DNA from: a virus
Direction: 5' to 3' (one strand)
DNA: 51,240 bases
IMG/VR virus record: IMGVR_UViG_3300046012_000256
Location: 1-51,240 of that record
Of this stretch, positions 20,616 to 27,932 are shown piece after piece; the stretch's first letter is position 1; every line of letters begins with the position of its first letter. Both the position numbers and the translations under genes were made by a program. The notes beneath the pieces are model-generated. The model made no database searches. It saw only the letters and a program-made list of their open reading frames with translations, and was not told the origin of the DNA.

Positions 20616-22005
20616 CCAGCCACGCCTCCATCAAGGCCGGGTTGCGCAGGAGGGACGCAATGTCCCATTTCTTCTGCCCCGACATGAGCAATTTCACATC
20701 CACCGTCCCCTTCGCCACCATATTCACCACGTGAATCTGTTCATCTTGCCCTAGCCGGTGATTGCGCTTGCGCGCCTGCCACGCGTGTTCGGTGTTGAAC
20801 GTGTGGGTAAAGTTGACCGTGCGTTTGGCCTCGTTGATCGTGAGCCCGGCCCCGCCGCTGGACTGGGTGGCGAGGAAGGCGTGCACGGACGGGTCGCTCT
20901 TGAACTTCGCCAGATTCTCTCGGTTCTGCGTGGGCGTGTTCCCCCCATAATACGTCACGTGGGAAATGCCCGCTTTGTCGAACTTCTCCGAGAGCTGGAG
21001 GATGTCAGGCTGCCACTGGCCCCATACGAGCGTCTTGGAGGGCATATTCCCCACCACGTCCACCGTGTCGTCCAGCCGGGGAGCCGGGACCGGCTCCCAC
21101 CCGCCCGTGTCGAGCCGGAGGTGGCCGCCGATAAGCTGCTGGAACTTCTGGAGCCGGGTGATCGCCAGCGGAGCCTCCACGAGCGCCCCACTCCGGAGTT
21201 CGGCCATATACGTTTTACGGAGTTCGGCGTAGAGCCGCTGCTGTTCGCTCGACAACGCCACGTACCGATTCGACACCACGGGCGCCTCCAACCCCATTTC
21301 GTCCTCGTAGGCAAAGAAGGTCCGTTGGCCGATCCGCGCCATCAGCTCGTCCTGATTCCGATACCCCACAATCTCGTGGAACGGGCCGCGCTCGACACAG
21401 AATAGACTCTTGAACTCGGTGAACGTCCGACAGTTGATGATCTGCCAGTGGAGGAAGCGATAGGGGGCGTACAGGTTCTCCAGCCCCCGGACGATGATCG
21501 TGCCGGACGCGATCCGGCGCATCACGGCCATCTCCCCCAGCTTCCAGATGTTCCGGGTACGCGCCGAGGAGGGCGTGCGGATCTTCTGCGCCTCGTCCAC
21601 GATGAGGAGGACGCGGCGGCCCTCCATCAGCTCGCGCGCCATCGAGAGCCCGGACTTGTGGGAAAGCGACTCAATGTTGATCGAGACGATCTTGAGCTTT
21701 CCCTTGGACCGGAGCACGTCCTTGATCGGGTTGTTGACCGTCCCGGAACGGTAGGCCGCCGCGACGTGATCGACCCCGAGATGCAGTGCAGCCTCCTCGG
21801 GCCAGACTTCGTGGACGCCGTTGGGTGCGACCGCGAGCACCATGTCAATCTCCCCCTCGGTGTACGCGTGCCCCGCCGTGTCGAGGTTGACTTTGGTTTT
21901 CCCCATGCCCGGGTCCATGAGGACCGCGCCCGTGATCCACTCCCGCGTGTGAGCGAGCGCGCGTGCTTGCCAAGGCTTGTCCTCCGTGCGCGAGCGGTAG
22001 GTCAT
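20599..22005 (-). CDS. SNF2/DEAD-type superfamily 2 helicase
   Basis: ATG 22005 overlaps the upstream stop by ATGA; 468 residues. Motifs: Walker A MDPGMGKTKVNLD near residues 30-42, a DEAQ box in LLIVDEAQKIRTPSSART, a motif III region RIASGTIIV, and the C-terminal ATQSSGGAGLTINEAKRTVN with FTHTFNTEHAWQARKRNHRL (motifs V and VI). SNF2-type phage helicases are thought to remodel protein-DNA complexes or help replication initiation. The window's candidate origin lies just upstream (22404-22513), which fits a replication role. Confidence 0.9.
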   Translation of the reverse strand: MTYRSRTEDKPWQARALAHTREWITGAVLMDPGMGKTKVNLDTAGHAYTEGEIDMVLAVAPNGVHEVWPEEAALHLGVDHVAAAYRSGTVNNPIKDVLRSKGKLKIVSINIESLSHKSGLSMARELMEGRRVLLIVDEAQKIRTPSSARTRNIWKLGEMAVMRRIASGTIIVRGLENLYAPYRFLHWQIINCRTFTEFKSLFCVERGPFHEIVGYRNQDELMARIGQRTFFAYEDEMGLEAPVVSNRYVALSSEQQRLYAELRKTYMAELRSGALVEAPLAITRLQKFQQLIGGHLRLDTGGWEPVPAPRLDDTVDVVGNMPSKTLVWGQWQPDILQLSEKFDKAGISHVTYYGGNTPTQNRENLAKFKSDPSVHAFLATQSSGGAGLTINEAKRTVNFTHTFNTEHAWQARKRNHRLGQDEQIHVVNMVAKGTVDVKLLMSGQKKWDIASLLRNPALMEAWLDGKDD

Positions 22006-22295
22006 TTGGGCTCGTGGTGCGCGCACCCGAACTCGGGGCCGGTTCGCAACTCGGTCACCAACCCCGAGTCGTCGTCAGCCCGGGCCACCACGTCAAAGCG
22101 GCGACGCTGACCCTTGCTCTTGTCGAGGCGGTAGTCCACGGCCTCGCACCGCCCGTCGTCCCAATACAGACACGTCCGGCAGACCTTCCCCTCTCCCAGC
22201 TCCTTGAGGACGTTGGTGATGTCTTCCACCGTGAGCGCCTGGTGGATGTCAGTGAGCCACGCTCTAAGGCGCGCCACGGTCGGGCTGTCGGTCAC
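22002..22295 (-). CDS. Small cysteine-rich protein, 97 residues
   Basis: GTG 22295 lies 5 nt after a leader variant. An N-terminal helical part (TVARLRAWLTDIHQALTVED) is followed by VCRTCLYWDDGRCEAV and, at the C-terminus, FGCAHHEP; four cysteines and two histidines could bind zinc. This Cys pattern recurs in short phage proteins of unknown role. It is the first gene of the left module after the iteron region. Confidence 0.65.
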   Translation of the reverse strand: MTDSPTVARLRAWLTDIHQALTVEDITNVLKELGEGKVCRTCLYWDDGRCEAVDYRLDKSKGQRRRFDVVARADDDSGLVTELRTGPEFGCAHHEPK

Positions 22296-22300
22296 GGTTT

Positions 22301-22315
22301 CTCCGTCGTCGGGGG
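22301..22315 (-). promoter_or_regulatory. Leader variant CCCCCGACGACGGAG, 5 nt before start 22295
   Basis: One-base variant of the leader core (CGACGACGGAG). Confidence 0.6.
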
Positions 22316-22403
22316 TCGAGCGAGAAGGGTACTGGAGATGTTTCTGACTAACTACTCCTCAACTCCCCATTTGAGGGCGGTTGCATCTGTACCCGTCCAG
22401 AGG

Positions 22404-22513
22404 ACGGTATTGGGCGTTTCACCACGGTATTAGGTTGCCTTGAGACCTAATACCGGACCTAATACTGCTGCATCTCTCAGTCTCATCAGTACTTACAGCT
22501 TGACGGTATTAGG
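22404..22513. repeat. Five-copy GGTATTAGG iteron cluster with an inverted pair
   Basis: Copies: ACGGTATTGGG (22404-22414, one mismatch), ACGGTATTAGG (22424-22434), inverted CCTAATACCG (22446-22455), inverted ACCTAATAC (22457-22465) and ACGGTATTAGG (22503-22513). The second and third form a 10-bp inverted repeat with a 9-nt loop. Repeats of this kind bind initiators at origins or repressors at operators. Confidence 0.75.
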
Positions 22514-22600
22514 CAGTTAGTGGTTTCCGAGATTTCGTAGTTTCTCTCGACTGCAGAAAAAGTTCCCTATAGCTACTACCCGCGAGCCCCGGAGACGCAA

Positions 22601-22638
22601 ACAAATACCCCGGCCACACGAGGAGGTGGGCCGGGGTA
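22601..22638 (-). terminator. Strong terminator of the virion/lysis module
   Basis: A perfect 10-bp inverted repeat, TACCCCGGCC / GGCCGGGGTA (22606-22615 and 22629-22638, 13-nt loop), is followed on the minus strand by TATTTGTTTG. It lies 40 bases beyond the last lysis gene. Confidence 0.8.
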
Positions 22639-22677
22639 GGTTCGTCAATCTGCGTGCACTTTGCGGCACACCGCGCG

Positions 22678-23313
22678 TCATTTTAGGAAGTGGAGCAGTC
22701 CCGCGAGCGTGATCACTGTGCCGATGACCACGGCCACAACCGTGCCGAGCGTACTGCCCGACTTCTCGGCCCGGATCGAGGTGGCCACCGAGTCCTTGGC
22801 CCCGAGCAACACGGTGTCGGCCGCGATCACGCCCCGGGCCGCCCCAATGGTCGAGTCTCGGGCGGCCAGTTGCGCGTCTTTCGCCACGAGTTGGGAGTCC
22901 CGCGCCGCGATCACCACGCTATCCGCTACGAGGAGGCCCGTTACCTCCTGCGGCACGGGAACATCGACCGTCCCCGTGTCTGTGGTGACGCGCAACGTGT
23001 CCTTGGAGAGAATCCGCACCTTACTCTTGGCGAGGATGTGGTGCGCCTGCGCCACGACCGCCTTTTGCTCCACAACGGCGGCCTTCTGGTCCACGACCGA
23101 TTGAGCCGATTGAGCCGCCACAAGCGCCTTGAGCGAGTCCTCACGCGCCGCTGCGGCGCGATGCTCGACCGCCACCAGCCGCTGCTCCTCGGCCCGGGCG
23201 GCCCCCTCCCGCTCGCTGCTCCTGTGGACGTACCACAAGAGCCCCAGCAACAGGGCGACGGCACCCACCACGACCCAGAAGGTGGCGGGGACGGCTTTCC
23301 AGTTAATCGTCAC
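22678..23313 (-). CDS. Membrane protein with long coiled coil, possible spanin-like, 211 residues
   Basis: GTG 23313 overlaps the endolysin end by 11 bases. An N-terminal membrane span (FWVVVGAVALLLGLLWYVHR, about residues 12-31) is followed by a long helical, alanine-rich stretch with EEQRLVAVEHRAAAAREDSL and SVVDQKAAVVEQKAVVAQAH, then a second hydrophobic span near the C-terminus (TVVAVVIGTVITLAGLLHFL). One-span plus periplasmic coiled coil is the layout of an inner spanin; the extra C-terminal span is unusual. It is the last gene of the lysis cassette. Confidence 0.65.
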   Translation of the reverse strand: MTINWKAVPATFWVVVGAVALLLGLLWYVHRSSEREGAARAEEQRLVAVEHRAAAAREDSLKALVAAQSAQSVVDQKAAVVEQKAVVAQAHHILAKSKVRILSKDTLRVTTDTGTVDVPVPQEVTGLLVADSVVIAARDSQLVAKDAQLAARDSTIGAARGVIAADTVLLGAKDSVATSIRAEKSGSTLGTVVAVVIGTVITLAGLLHFLK

Positions 23314-23770
23314 GAGGCGTCCTCACGTAAACGATCCGCGAGCCCTGGGGCGCACGAATCGGGTGTTTATGCATGCCGTCCCCATTGGACGACGTGCCGT
23401 CTTTGGACGTGTTGCCGGCCACGCCCTCGCCGTCGTCGCAGACGATCCCGATGTGGTGGGCACGGTTTGTTGCTTCATCCACGAACAGGAACAGATCATC
23501 GGTCTGCGGCGTGCCCACCACCCAGCCCTCTTTCAGGGCGAGGGCGTACACGTCCTGACAGACGCCGCCCATGGGGATGGGGGATTGTCCTTGGTAGCAG
23601 ACATCGAGCACGCCCGTGGCGAAATAGCAGCAGTAACTCTGCCCGAGGGCGTCGGCGCCTCCGGCGTAGTACTGGACCCCGCCGATGCGGTGGCCGCGAT
23701 TGGCGCCCACCTCCAACACGAAGGTGAAGCGGCAGGCGTGCTCGCTGGGGGAAAAGACGAGTTTAGCCAT
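23303..23770 (-). CDS. CHAP-domain endolysin
   Basis: ATG 23770 has GGAG 5 nt upstream and gives 155 residues; the longer frame is in the upstream gene. Catalytic features of CHAP amidase/peptidases are visible: the cysteine in QSYCCYFATG, the histidine pair in AHHIGIVCDD and the GNTS motif after it. It would cut peptidoglycan peptide bonds to release progeny. It is a minimal one-domain enzyme without a cell-wall-binding domain. It lies between the holin-like genes and a putative spanin-like protein. Confidence 0.85.
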   Translation of the reverse strand: MAKLVFSPSEHACRFTFVLEVGANRGHRIGGVQYYAGGADALGQSYCCYFATGVLDVCYQGQSPIPMGGVCQDVYALALKEGWVVGTPQTDDLFLFVDEATNRAHHIGIVCDDGEGVAGNTSKDGTSSNGDGMHKHPIRAPQGSRIVYVRTPRDD

Positions 23771-24083
23771 CGGCTCTCCGGGTTGCGGCGGCATCGAGCT
23801 TCTGTTCCGCGAGGGTTTTGAGTTGTTCGAGCTTTGCTTGGGCACTGTCGTCGGAGCGGGTCCGGAGCGCCATTCCACAACACCCGGTGCCGAGCAGCGC
23901 GGCCACGAGCCCCACTAACTCCCCCACGGTGAGGTGCTGCGAGGGGTTGGCAAACGCGAACGAGACGATGCGCTGGGACTCGACGCACGCGGTGAGCGAG
24001 AACAGGAGCAACGCCAACCGGATCGAGCTTTCCGGGGCATGCTCCCGGACAAATCCGGCGATGAAGGCCCAGATCTTCTTCAT
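23763..24083 (-). CDS. Holin-like membrane protein, 106 residues
   Basis: ATG 24083 shares ATGA with the previous stop. There are two hydrophobic stretches: IRLALLLFSLTACVESQRIV near residues 21-40 and LVGLVAALLGTGCCGMAL near 56-73. They are followed by a charged tail with AEQKLDAAATRRADG. Size, two spans, basic C-terminus and adjacency to the endolysin fit a class II-type holin. A second small membrane protein (24080-24475) may be a partner or antiholin. Confidence 0.7.
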   Translation of the reverse strand: MKKIWAFIAGFVREHAPESSIRLALLLFSLTACVESQRIVSFAFANPSQHLTVGELVGLVAALLGTGCCGMALRTRSDDSAQAKLEQLKTLAEQKLDAAATRRADG

Positions 24084-24475
24084 ACGCGGCGCGCTGTCCC
24101 GGGCGTGTAGCTCTCGTGCAGGAGGTCGTGCGCGGCGGGGTCGTTCGGCGCGAGCCGAGTGGTGATCATGATGACCGCCCGTGTGAGCCGGTCGATGTCG
24201 TCCGCCATCTTCTCGATGATGCGCGGGGCGGTGGACTCGTTCTCCAGCGAGAGCACGCGGGCCTCCAGCTTCTCCCGTTGCTCACACTCGGACTTCACCC
24301 GCTCGGTCAACCGGCCGTACCAGTAGAATCCGAGCCCGATGGAAATGAGACTGCTCAACGACAACAACAACACGGGGGCGTCCTCCGTAGGGAGCGTTGC
24401 GGCGCTGGCGCCGAGAACCGTTCCGAGCGCGATGCTTGATGCGGCGAGCATTTTGGCCACCCCGAGATTCAGCAT
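24080..24475 (-). CDS. Membrane protein with coiled-coil tail, 131 residues
   Basis: ATG 24475 follows the upstream stop by one base. There are two hydrophobic stretches (about residues 8-27, MLAASSIALGTVLGASAA, and 34-52, VLLLSLSSLISIGLGFYWYG). A charged helix EQREKLEARVLSLENE then follows. The layout suggests a holin/antiholin partner or a tail-tip membrane protein; its place next to the holin-like gene supports the lysis option. Confidence 0.6.
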   Translation of the reverse strand: MLNLGVAKMLAASSIALGTVLGASAATLPTEDAPVLLLSLSSLISIGLGFYWYGRLTERVKSECEQREKLEARVLSLENESTAPRIIEKMADDIDRLTRAVIMITTRLAPNDPAAHDLLHESYTPGTARRV

Positions 24476-24476
24476 G

Positions 24477-24944
24477 TTACGGGACCACCACGAGCCCAGA
24501 GGCCACGGCCGATTCGGTGTCCGCGTCCGTGATGCCGGTTTTGAGCCACTCGTTCGTGAGGTAGATCTGAAGCGCCCGGGCGCGGGTGCCGTTCTTCTTC
24601 ACGTGCTCGGTCCAGATGCTCTGGAGCAGCGCGACGGTCTCGGTGGAGAGGACTGCGGTGTAGCCCTCGGGATTGAGGACGATGACCGTGACCTTGGCTT
24701 CCTCCCCGTTCATCCGGTTGATCCCCACCACTTCCTGGTGGCGGACCTCGCCTCGGGAGAAGAACAGATGAAGCTGGGCGGTGCGCTCCCAGGAGCCCGG
24801 TTGCTCCGGGGCCTCCGGCTTGGTGTCCGAGACCTTGAGGGCGTTGCGGAGTTCCGCAAACGCGGTGGCTGAGGCGCGCTTTTCCTCATCGGTCTCGATG
24901 AGGGCGTACGGGGCGAAGGTCAGCCGCTTCTTTTCGCTGGGCAT
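24477..24944 (-). CDS. Hypothetical protein, 155 residues
   Basis: ATG 24944 is chosen over ATG 24992, whose extra residues are Pro/Arg-rich and untypical. A basic N-terminus (MPSEKKRLTFAPYALIETDE) and an alpha/beta body with AKVTVIVLNPEGYTAVLSTE are seen. There is no signal or span. It sits between the tail genes and the lysis genes. A degenerate copy of the leader (CCACGACGTT) lies upstream. Confidence 0.6.
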   Translation of the reverse strand: MPSEKKRLTFAPYALIETDEEKRASATAFAELRNALKVSDTKPEAPEQPGSWERTAQLHLFFSRGEVRHQEVVGINRMNGEEAKVTVIVLNPEGYTAVLSTETVALLQSIWTEHVKKNGTRARALQIYLTNEWLKTGITDADTESAVASGLVVVP

Positions 24945-25015
24945 AGGTGGGGAACGTCGTGGAGGAAGGGGAGGAGCGGACCCCGGCAACATAGCCCGAG
25001 GTCCCGGATTGTGGA

Positions 25016-25297
25016 CTAGGAGGTCTGCTCAGCCTCAGCCGCTTGGCGTGCTTGCCACTCGCTGACGAACAGCACCTCCACCGTGTCCCCGACGTAGCGT
25101 GCCTGGAGCTCGGCGAGCAGCGCGGCCTTGACTTCGTCGTCTCCCCAATTCCCGGCGCTCGTCGTCAGCGTGTCCTGCGTCGTGTCGATGTGCTCGAGTC
25201 GGCCGATCGGGGGAATGACCGACTGCGCGGGGATCATGACGTCAGGGAGCCCTGGCGTGTATTGGATCGGGTTCTGCATCACGTACGTGCGTTGCAT
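25016..25297 (-). CDS. Hypothetical protein, 93 residues
   Basis: ATG 25297 is preceded by AAAGGAGG, the clearest ribosome-binding site in the tail region. The N-terminal half is Pro/Ile-rich and strand-like (YTPGLPDVMIPAQSVIPPIG); the C-terminal half is helical (KAALLAELQARYVGDTVEVL). It follows the large fibre-like protein, so it could be a fibre-associated or assembly protein. No family is recognised. Confidence 0.65.
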   Translation of the reverse strand: MQRTYVMQNPIQYTPGLPDVMIPAQSVIPPIGRLEHIDTTQDTLTTSAGNWGDDEVKAALLAELQARYVGDTVEVLFVSEWQARQAAEAEQTS

Positions 25298-25347
25298 TGC
25301 GCCTCCTTTGTATTTTGGTCGAACGGTCGTCACTATGCGGGCGGATA

Positions 25348-27018
25348 TTACGCGTCGAACGCCATTACCGCCACGGTGTATGTGGCGCCTCCTGCCACGC
25401 TTAACTGCAAGTTGCGGCCGGACATTGTGTAGGTCCGTGCGCCGGGAGCATTTACGGTTGTGTTTGACGACGCGACCACAGGTGGCGCACCTCCTGCGTA
25501 CATTACCACCAGATCAGCGAACCCCTGAGCACCACCAGAAAATCCTGTGACGTGAGCAAACACCCCGGTTGACCCAACTGTTGTGTAGATTGTAGCGGCC
25601 GTGGTGCTGATCGAAGCAGACCCCGCTTTTAACCCAAAGATGCTGTTGACATTGACGCCGCTCGCTGCGCCGATCGTTGTCAACAATCCATTCCCGTCGA
25701 GTACGAATTTATCGGACCCGCCTGTTCGGAAATGCAGAGTCCCCGACGATTCAAAGAGGCCAACCGTAAACGCTCCGGTGGAGTTGAACCAGATACCCGC
25801 GCCAGCACTACCACCAAAGAGGTTGCCGTTGTATTGAAGATTGCCGCCGACACGAACGAGAGCCGCGCCCCCGGGATCGGTGCCTACTATCGCACCGACG
25901 GAAAGAGTAACAATGCCCGTTGTGTCGATCACCAGTCGATTGAGCCCAGCGGTTGAATCTTGAATCACGAACGCCCCGGCACCCACTGAAGTGCTGTTCT
26001 GAATGCGCCAGGAGCGCGCGTTTGCGCCAGTGTTGACGATAAACAAATTGCCAGAGTTGCTGCCAGATGCGGTGATGTTCGCTGTCGCCACACCGCCCGC
26101 GAACACTGTACCCCCGATACGTAGTAGATCGGTGCCGCCAGGATCGGTGCCGACCACAACACCCGCCGCGTTCATAGCGAACGTCAGTGTCGATGCGATA
26201 TAGAAATGATGCTGGCTCGCTTGATACCAGATATTTCCTGTCGTCCCCAAACCGATGCGGTAGGAATCCGGGGTAGTGCTGTAGAAATCGATTTTTGATC
26301 CGGTCGCCGCCGTGCCTTGCGCAGCGATTGCACTAAACGTAGATCCAAATCCCAGCTTACCCGTGCCGCTCAACGTCATAATTGTATCGCCGAGCGATCC
26401 GTCAGAAGATCGTGAGATCCAAGCGAATCCGCCGATCACCGTGGGGCTAGCGCCCCACGACCACATCTGCGAATTGCCGGCGGCAAACGTGAACGCGGCC
26501 TTGCTCGCCGTGTGCGAAATCGCTTGTCCGGTCGTGAGAAACCCGCCAACGCTGGACACCAGCCCGGCCTTATTCGCATTAACCATCGAGGACGAGGCGA
26601 GTTGGAAATCGAAGAACAGCGAGGAGCTGGCGCTCGCCGTGTCCGTCACATTAACCTTCACCCCCGTGAACACCACCGCACCGGCATTCCACGTCTGCGT
26701 GGCGACGATGAGCGGGGTTGAGACCGTGACAACCGTTCCTCCGACAGCGAGCGCGTCGAGCTTCCCGGCCACGCCGCTGCCGCTCGACCGCACCCAGCTC
26801 GTGCCGTCCGAGATAATGAGGTTGCCGGCGCTTCCTGGAGTGAGCCCGTTCAGCGCCGCGATGGCCGCCGTGTCGGACGCGATCTGGGCGATCATGTCCG
26901 TGAAGATGCTGTCCGGAAAAATCTGCAGCCCGGTGTCCGGGTGGGGCGCCAAGTAGCCGTATCCCGGAAACTGGGTGCTGCTGTAGGTATGGCCGTTGAG
27001 CACCACGGTGGTCGGCAT
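25348..27018 (-). CDS. Tail fibre-like or host-recognition protein, 556 residues
   Basis: ATG 27018 makes a TGATG junction with the upstream tail gene. The chain is rich in Ser, Thr, Gly, Ala and short beta repeats without charged clusters, as in trimeric phage fibres. A motif of about 15 residues, GTDPGGTDLLRIGG, recurs near the end as GTDPGGAALVRVGG, about 90 residues apart. The N-terminal part is a small strand-rich region that may attach it to the tail. The codon composition appears less GC-rich than in neighbouring genes, consistent with mosaic exchange of host-range genes. Confidence 0.75.
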   Translation of the reverse strand: MPTTVVLNGHTYSSTQFPGYGYLAPHPDTGLQIFPDSIFTDMIAQIASDTAAIAALNGLTPGSAGNLIISDGTSWVRSSGSGVAGKLDALAVGGTVVTVSTPLIVATQTWNAGAVVFTGVKVNVTDTASASSSLFFDFQLASSSMVNANKAGLVSSVGGFLTTGQAISHTASKAAFTFAAGNSQMWSWGASPTVIGGFAWISRSSDGSLGDTIMTLSGTGKLGFGSTFSAIAAQGTAATGSKIDFYSTTPDSYRIGLGTTGNIWYQASQHHFYIASTLTFAMNAAGVVVGTDPGGTDLLRIGGTVFAGGVATANITASGSNSGNLFIVNTGANARSWRIQNSTSVGAGAFVIQDSTAGLNRLVIDTTGIVTLSVGAIVGTDPGGAALVRVGGNLQYNGNLFGGSAGAGIWFNSTGAFTVGLFESSGTLHFRTGGSDKFVLDGNGLLTTIGAASGVNVNSIFGLKAGSASISTTAATIYTTVGSTGVFAHVTGFSGGAQGFADLVVMYAGGAPPVVASSNTTVNAPGARTYTMSGRNLQLSVAGGATYTVAVMAFDA

Positions 27019-27926
27019 CAGATGACCTCTTGCAGCACGAGGGGAACGGTTCCGGCTTGGAAGGTGGCGTAGGCAATCGCGCCGGGCTTTTGCACCGTCA
27101 CCATAAAGTTGCGGCGGGGTCCCAGGAGGGCGTCTCCGGGGTCGTAGAGGAACACGGCCTGTTTTGCGTAGCCGAGATACATCATGAGCGGCAGCCACAC
27201 GGCGGTCGCCTCGGCCTCGGGAAGATCCGTGAACGAAAACGTCACGACTCGCTTGAGGCGCCGGGTGGGGTCGATGAATTCAGCGTTGTCGGACCCTTCG
27301 ACCGCGACCCGTGTGCCCTGGGGCTCGATGGTCACGCCGTAGTCAAAGTTGTGCGCGGGCTGCCAGAACGGCCCGAGAAAAGCCCGCGCAAGCGACACCA
27401 CCCCGTCCGGGTTCGCAGTGTCCACAATTCCAATCCACCAGAAGGTGGCTACTATCGTGGCGCCGAATTGCACGAGCACGGGCCGGTTGTACGCGCCGTC
27501 GATGACGGGGTCGGGGGCGCCGGTCCACGTGCCGATATGCCCCCACGGAAGCATCCCGCTCGGGTAGATGATCGCCGGGAGGGCCGGAATCACGCCCGAG
27601 TCGTACAGGATGGTGCCGCCCCCACCTCCGAGTGAAGTGAACGCGGCGGTCCCCGCTTTGACATGGATCGTGGCCGACTGCGTGAGGTTGTGCTTCGGAA
27701 GCGTCAGGCAATCTGCCCCGGGGGTGCTTCCAATCGCCGCCACCACGGCGGACAGATCGATCCCCACCTGAGTGCTTGCCGCTGCGGCATTCGTGGAGAT
27801 CGCGGGGTTGGCAAAGTCCGAGTCCGCCAGGTTCGCGGCCGGGTTCGCCGTGGCCCAGGCGCCAAGTGAGAACGCGGCCCACAGCGGCTCCAGCCAGTTC
27901 GGGGTTCCAATCTTCATCGTGGTCAT
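27018..27926 (-). CDS. Distal tail protein, 302 residues
   Basis: ATG 27926 follows the stop of the preceding tail gene by 6 bases. The chain has the Gly/Ala/Thr composition of tail proteins. It has VVAAIGSTPGADCLTL near residue 65, YDSGVIPALPAIIYPSGMLP and, further on, TRRLKRVVTFSFTDLPEAEA. No catalytic motif is visible. Gene order (after the central tail pair, before the fibre) suggests a tail tip component. Confidence 0.65.
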   Translation of the reverse strand: MTTMKIGTPNWLEPLWAAFSLGAWATANPAANLADSDFANPAISTNAAAASTQVGIDLSAVVAAIGSTPGADCLTLPKHNLTQSATIHVKAGTAAFTSLGGGGGTILYDSGVIPALPAIIYPSGMLPWGHIGTWTGAPDPVIDGAYNRPVLVQFGATIVATFWWIGIVDTANPDGVVSLARAFLGPFWQPAHNFDYGVTIEPQGTRVAVEGSDNAEFIDPTRRLKRVVTFSFTDLPEAEATAVWLPLMMYLGYAKQAVFLYDPGDALLGPRRNFMVTVQKPGAIAYATFQAGTVPLVLQEVI

Positions 27927-27932
27927 GCGGCG

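Larger units (their letters stand above)
22296..22677. other. Intergenic control region between the two modules
   Basis: At 382 bases this is the longest non-coding stretch in the window. From the right it holds the structural-module terminator (22601-22638), a relatively AT-rich stretch, the repeat cluster (22404-22513) and the leader of the first left-module gene. Weak -35-like TTGAGG is visible near 22360, but I see no convincing -10. A replication origin or a transcription switch are the obvious possibilities. Confidence 0.6.

Noticed and set aside
22296-22677. tRNA, CRISPR or attachment site in the long gap
   Set aside because: No cloverleaf is visible; repeats are short, clustered and in both orientations without regular spacers; there is no integrase gene in the window.
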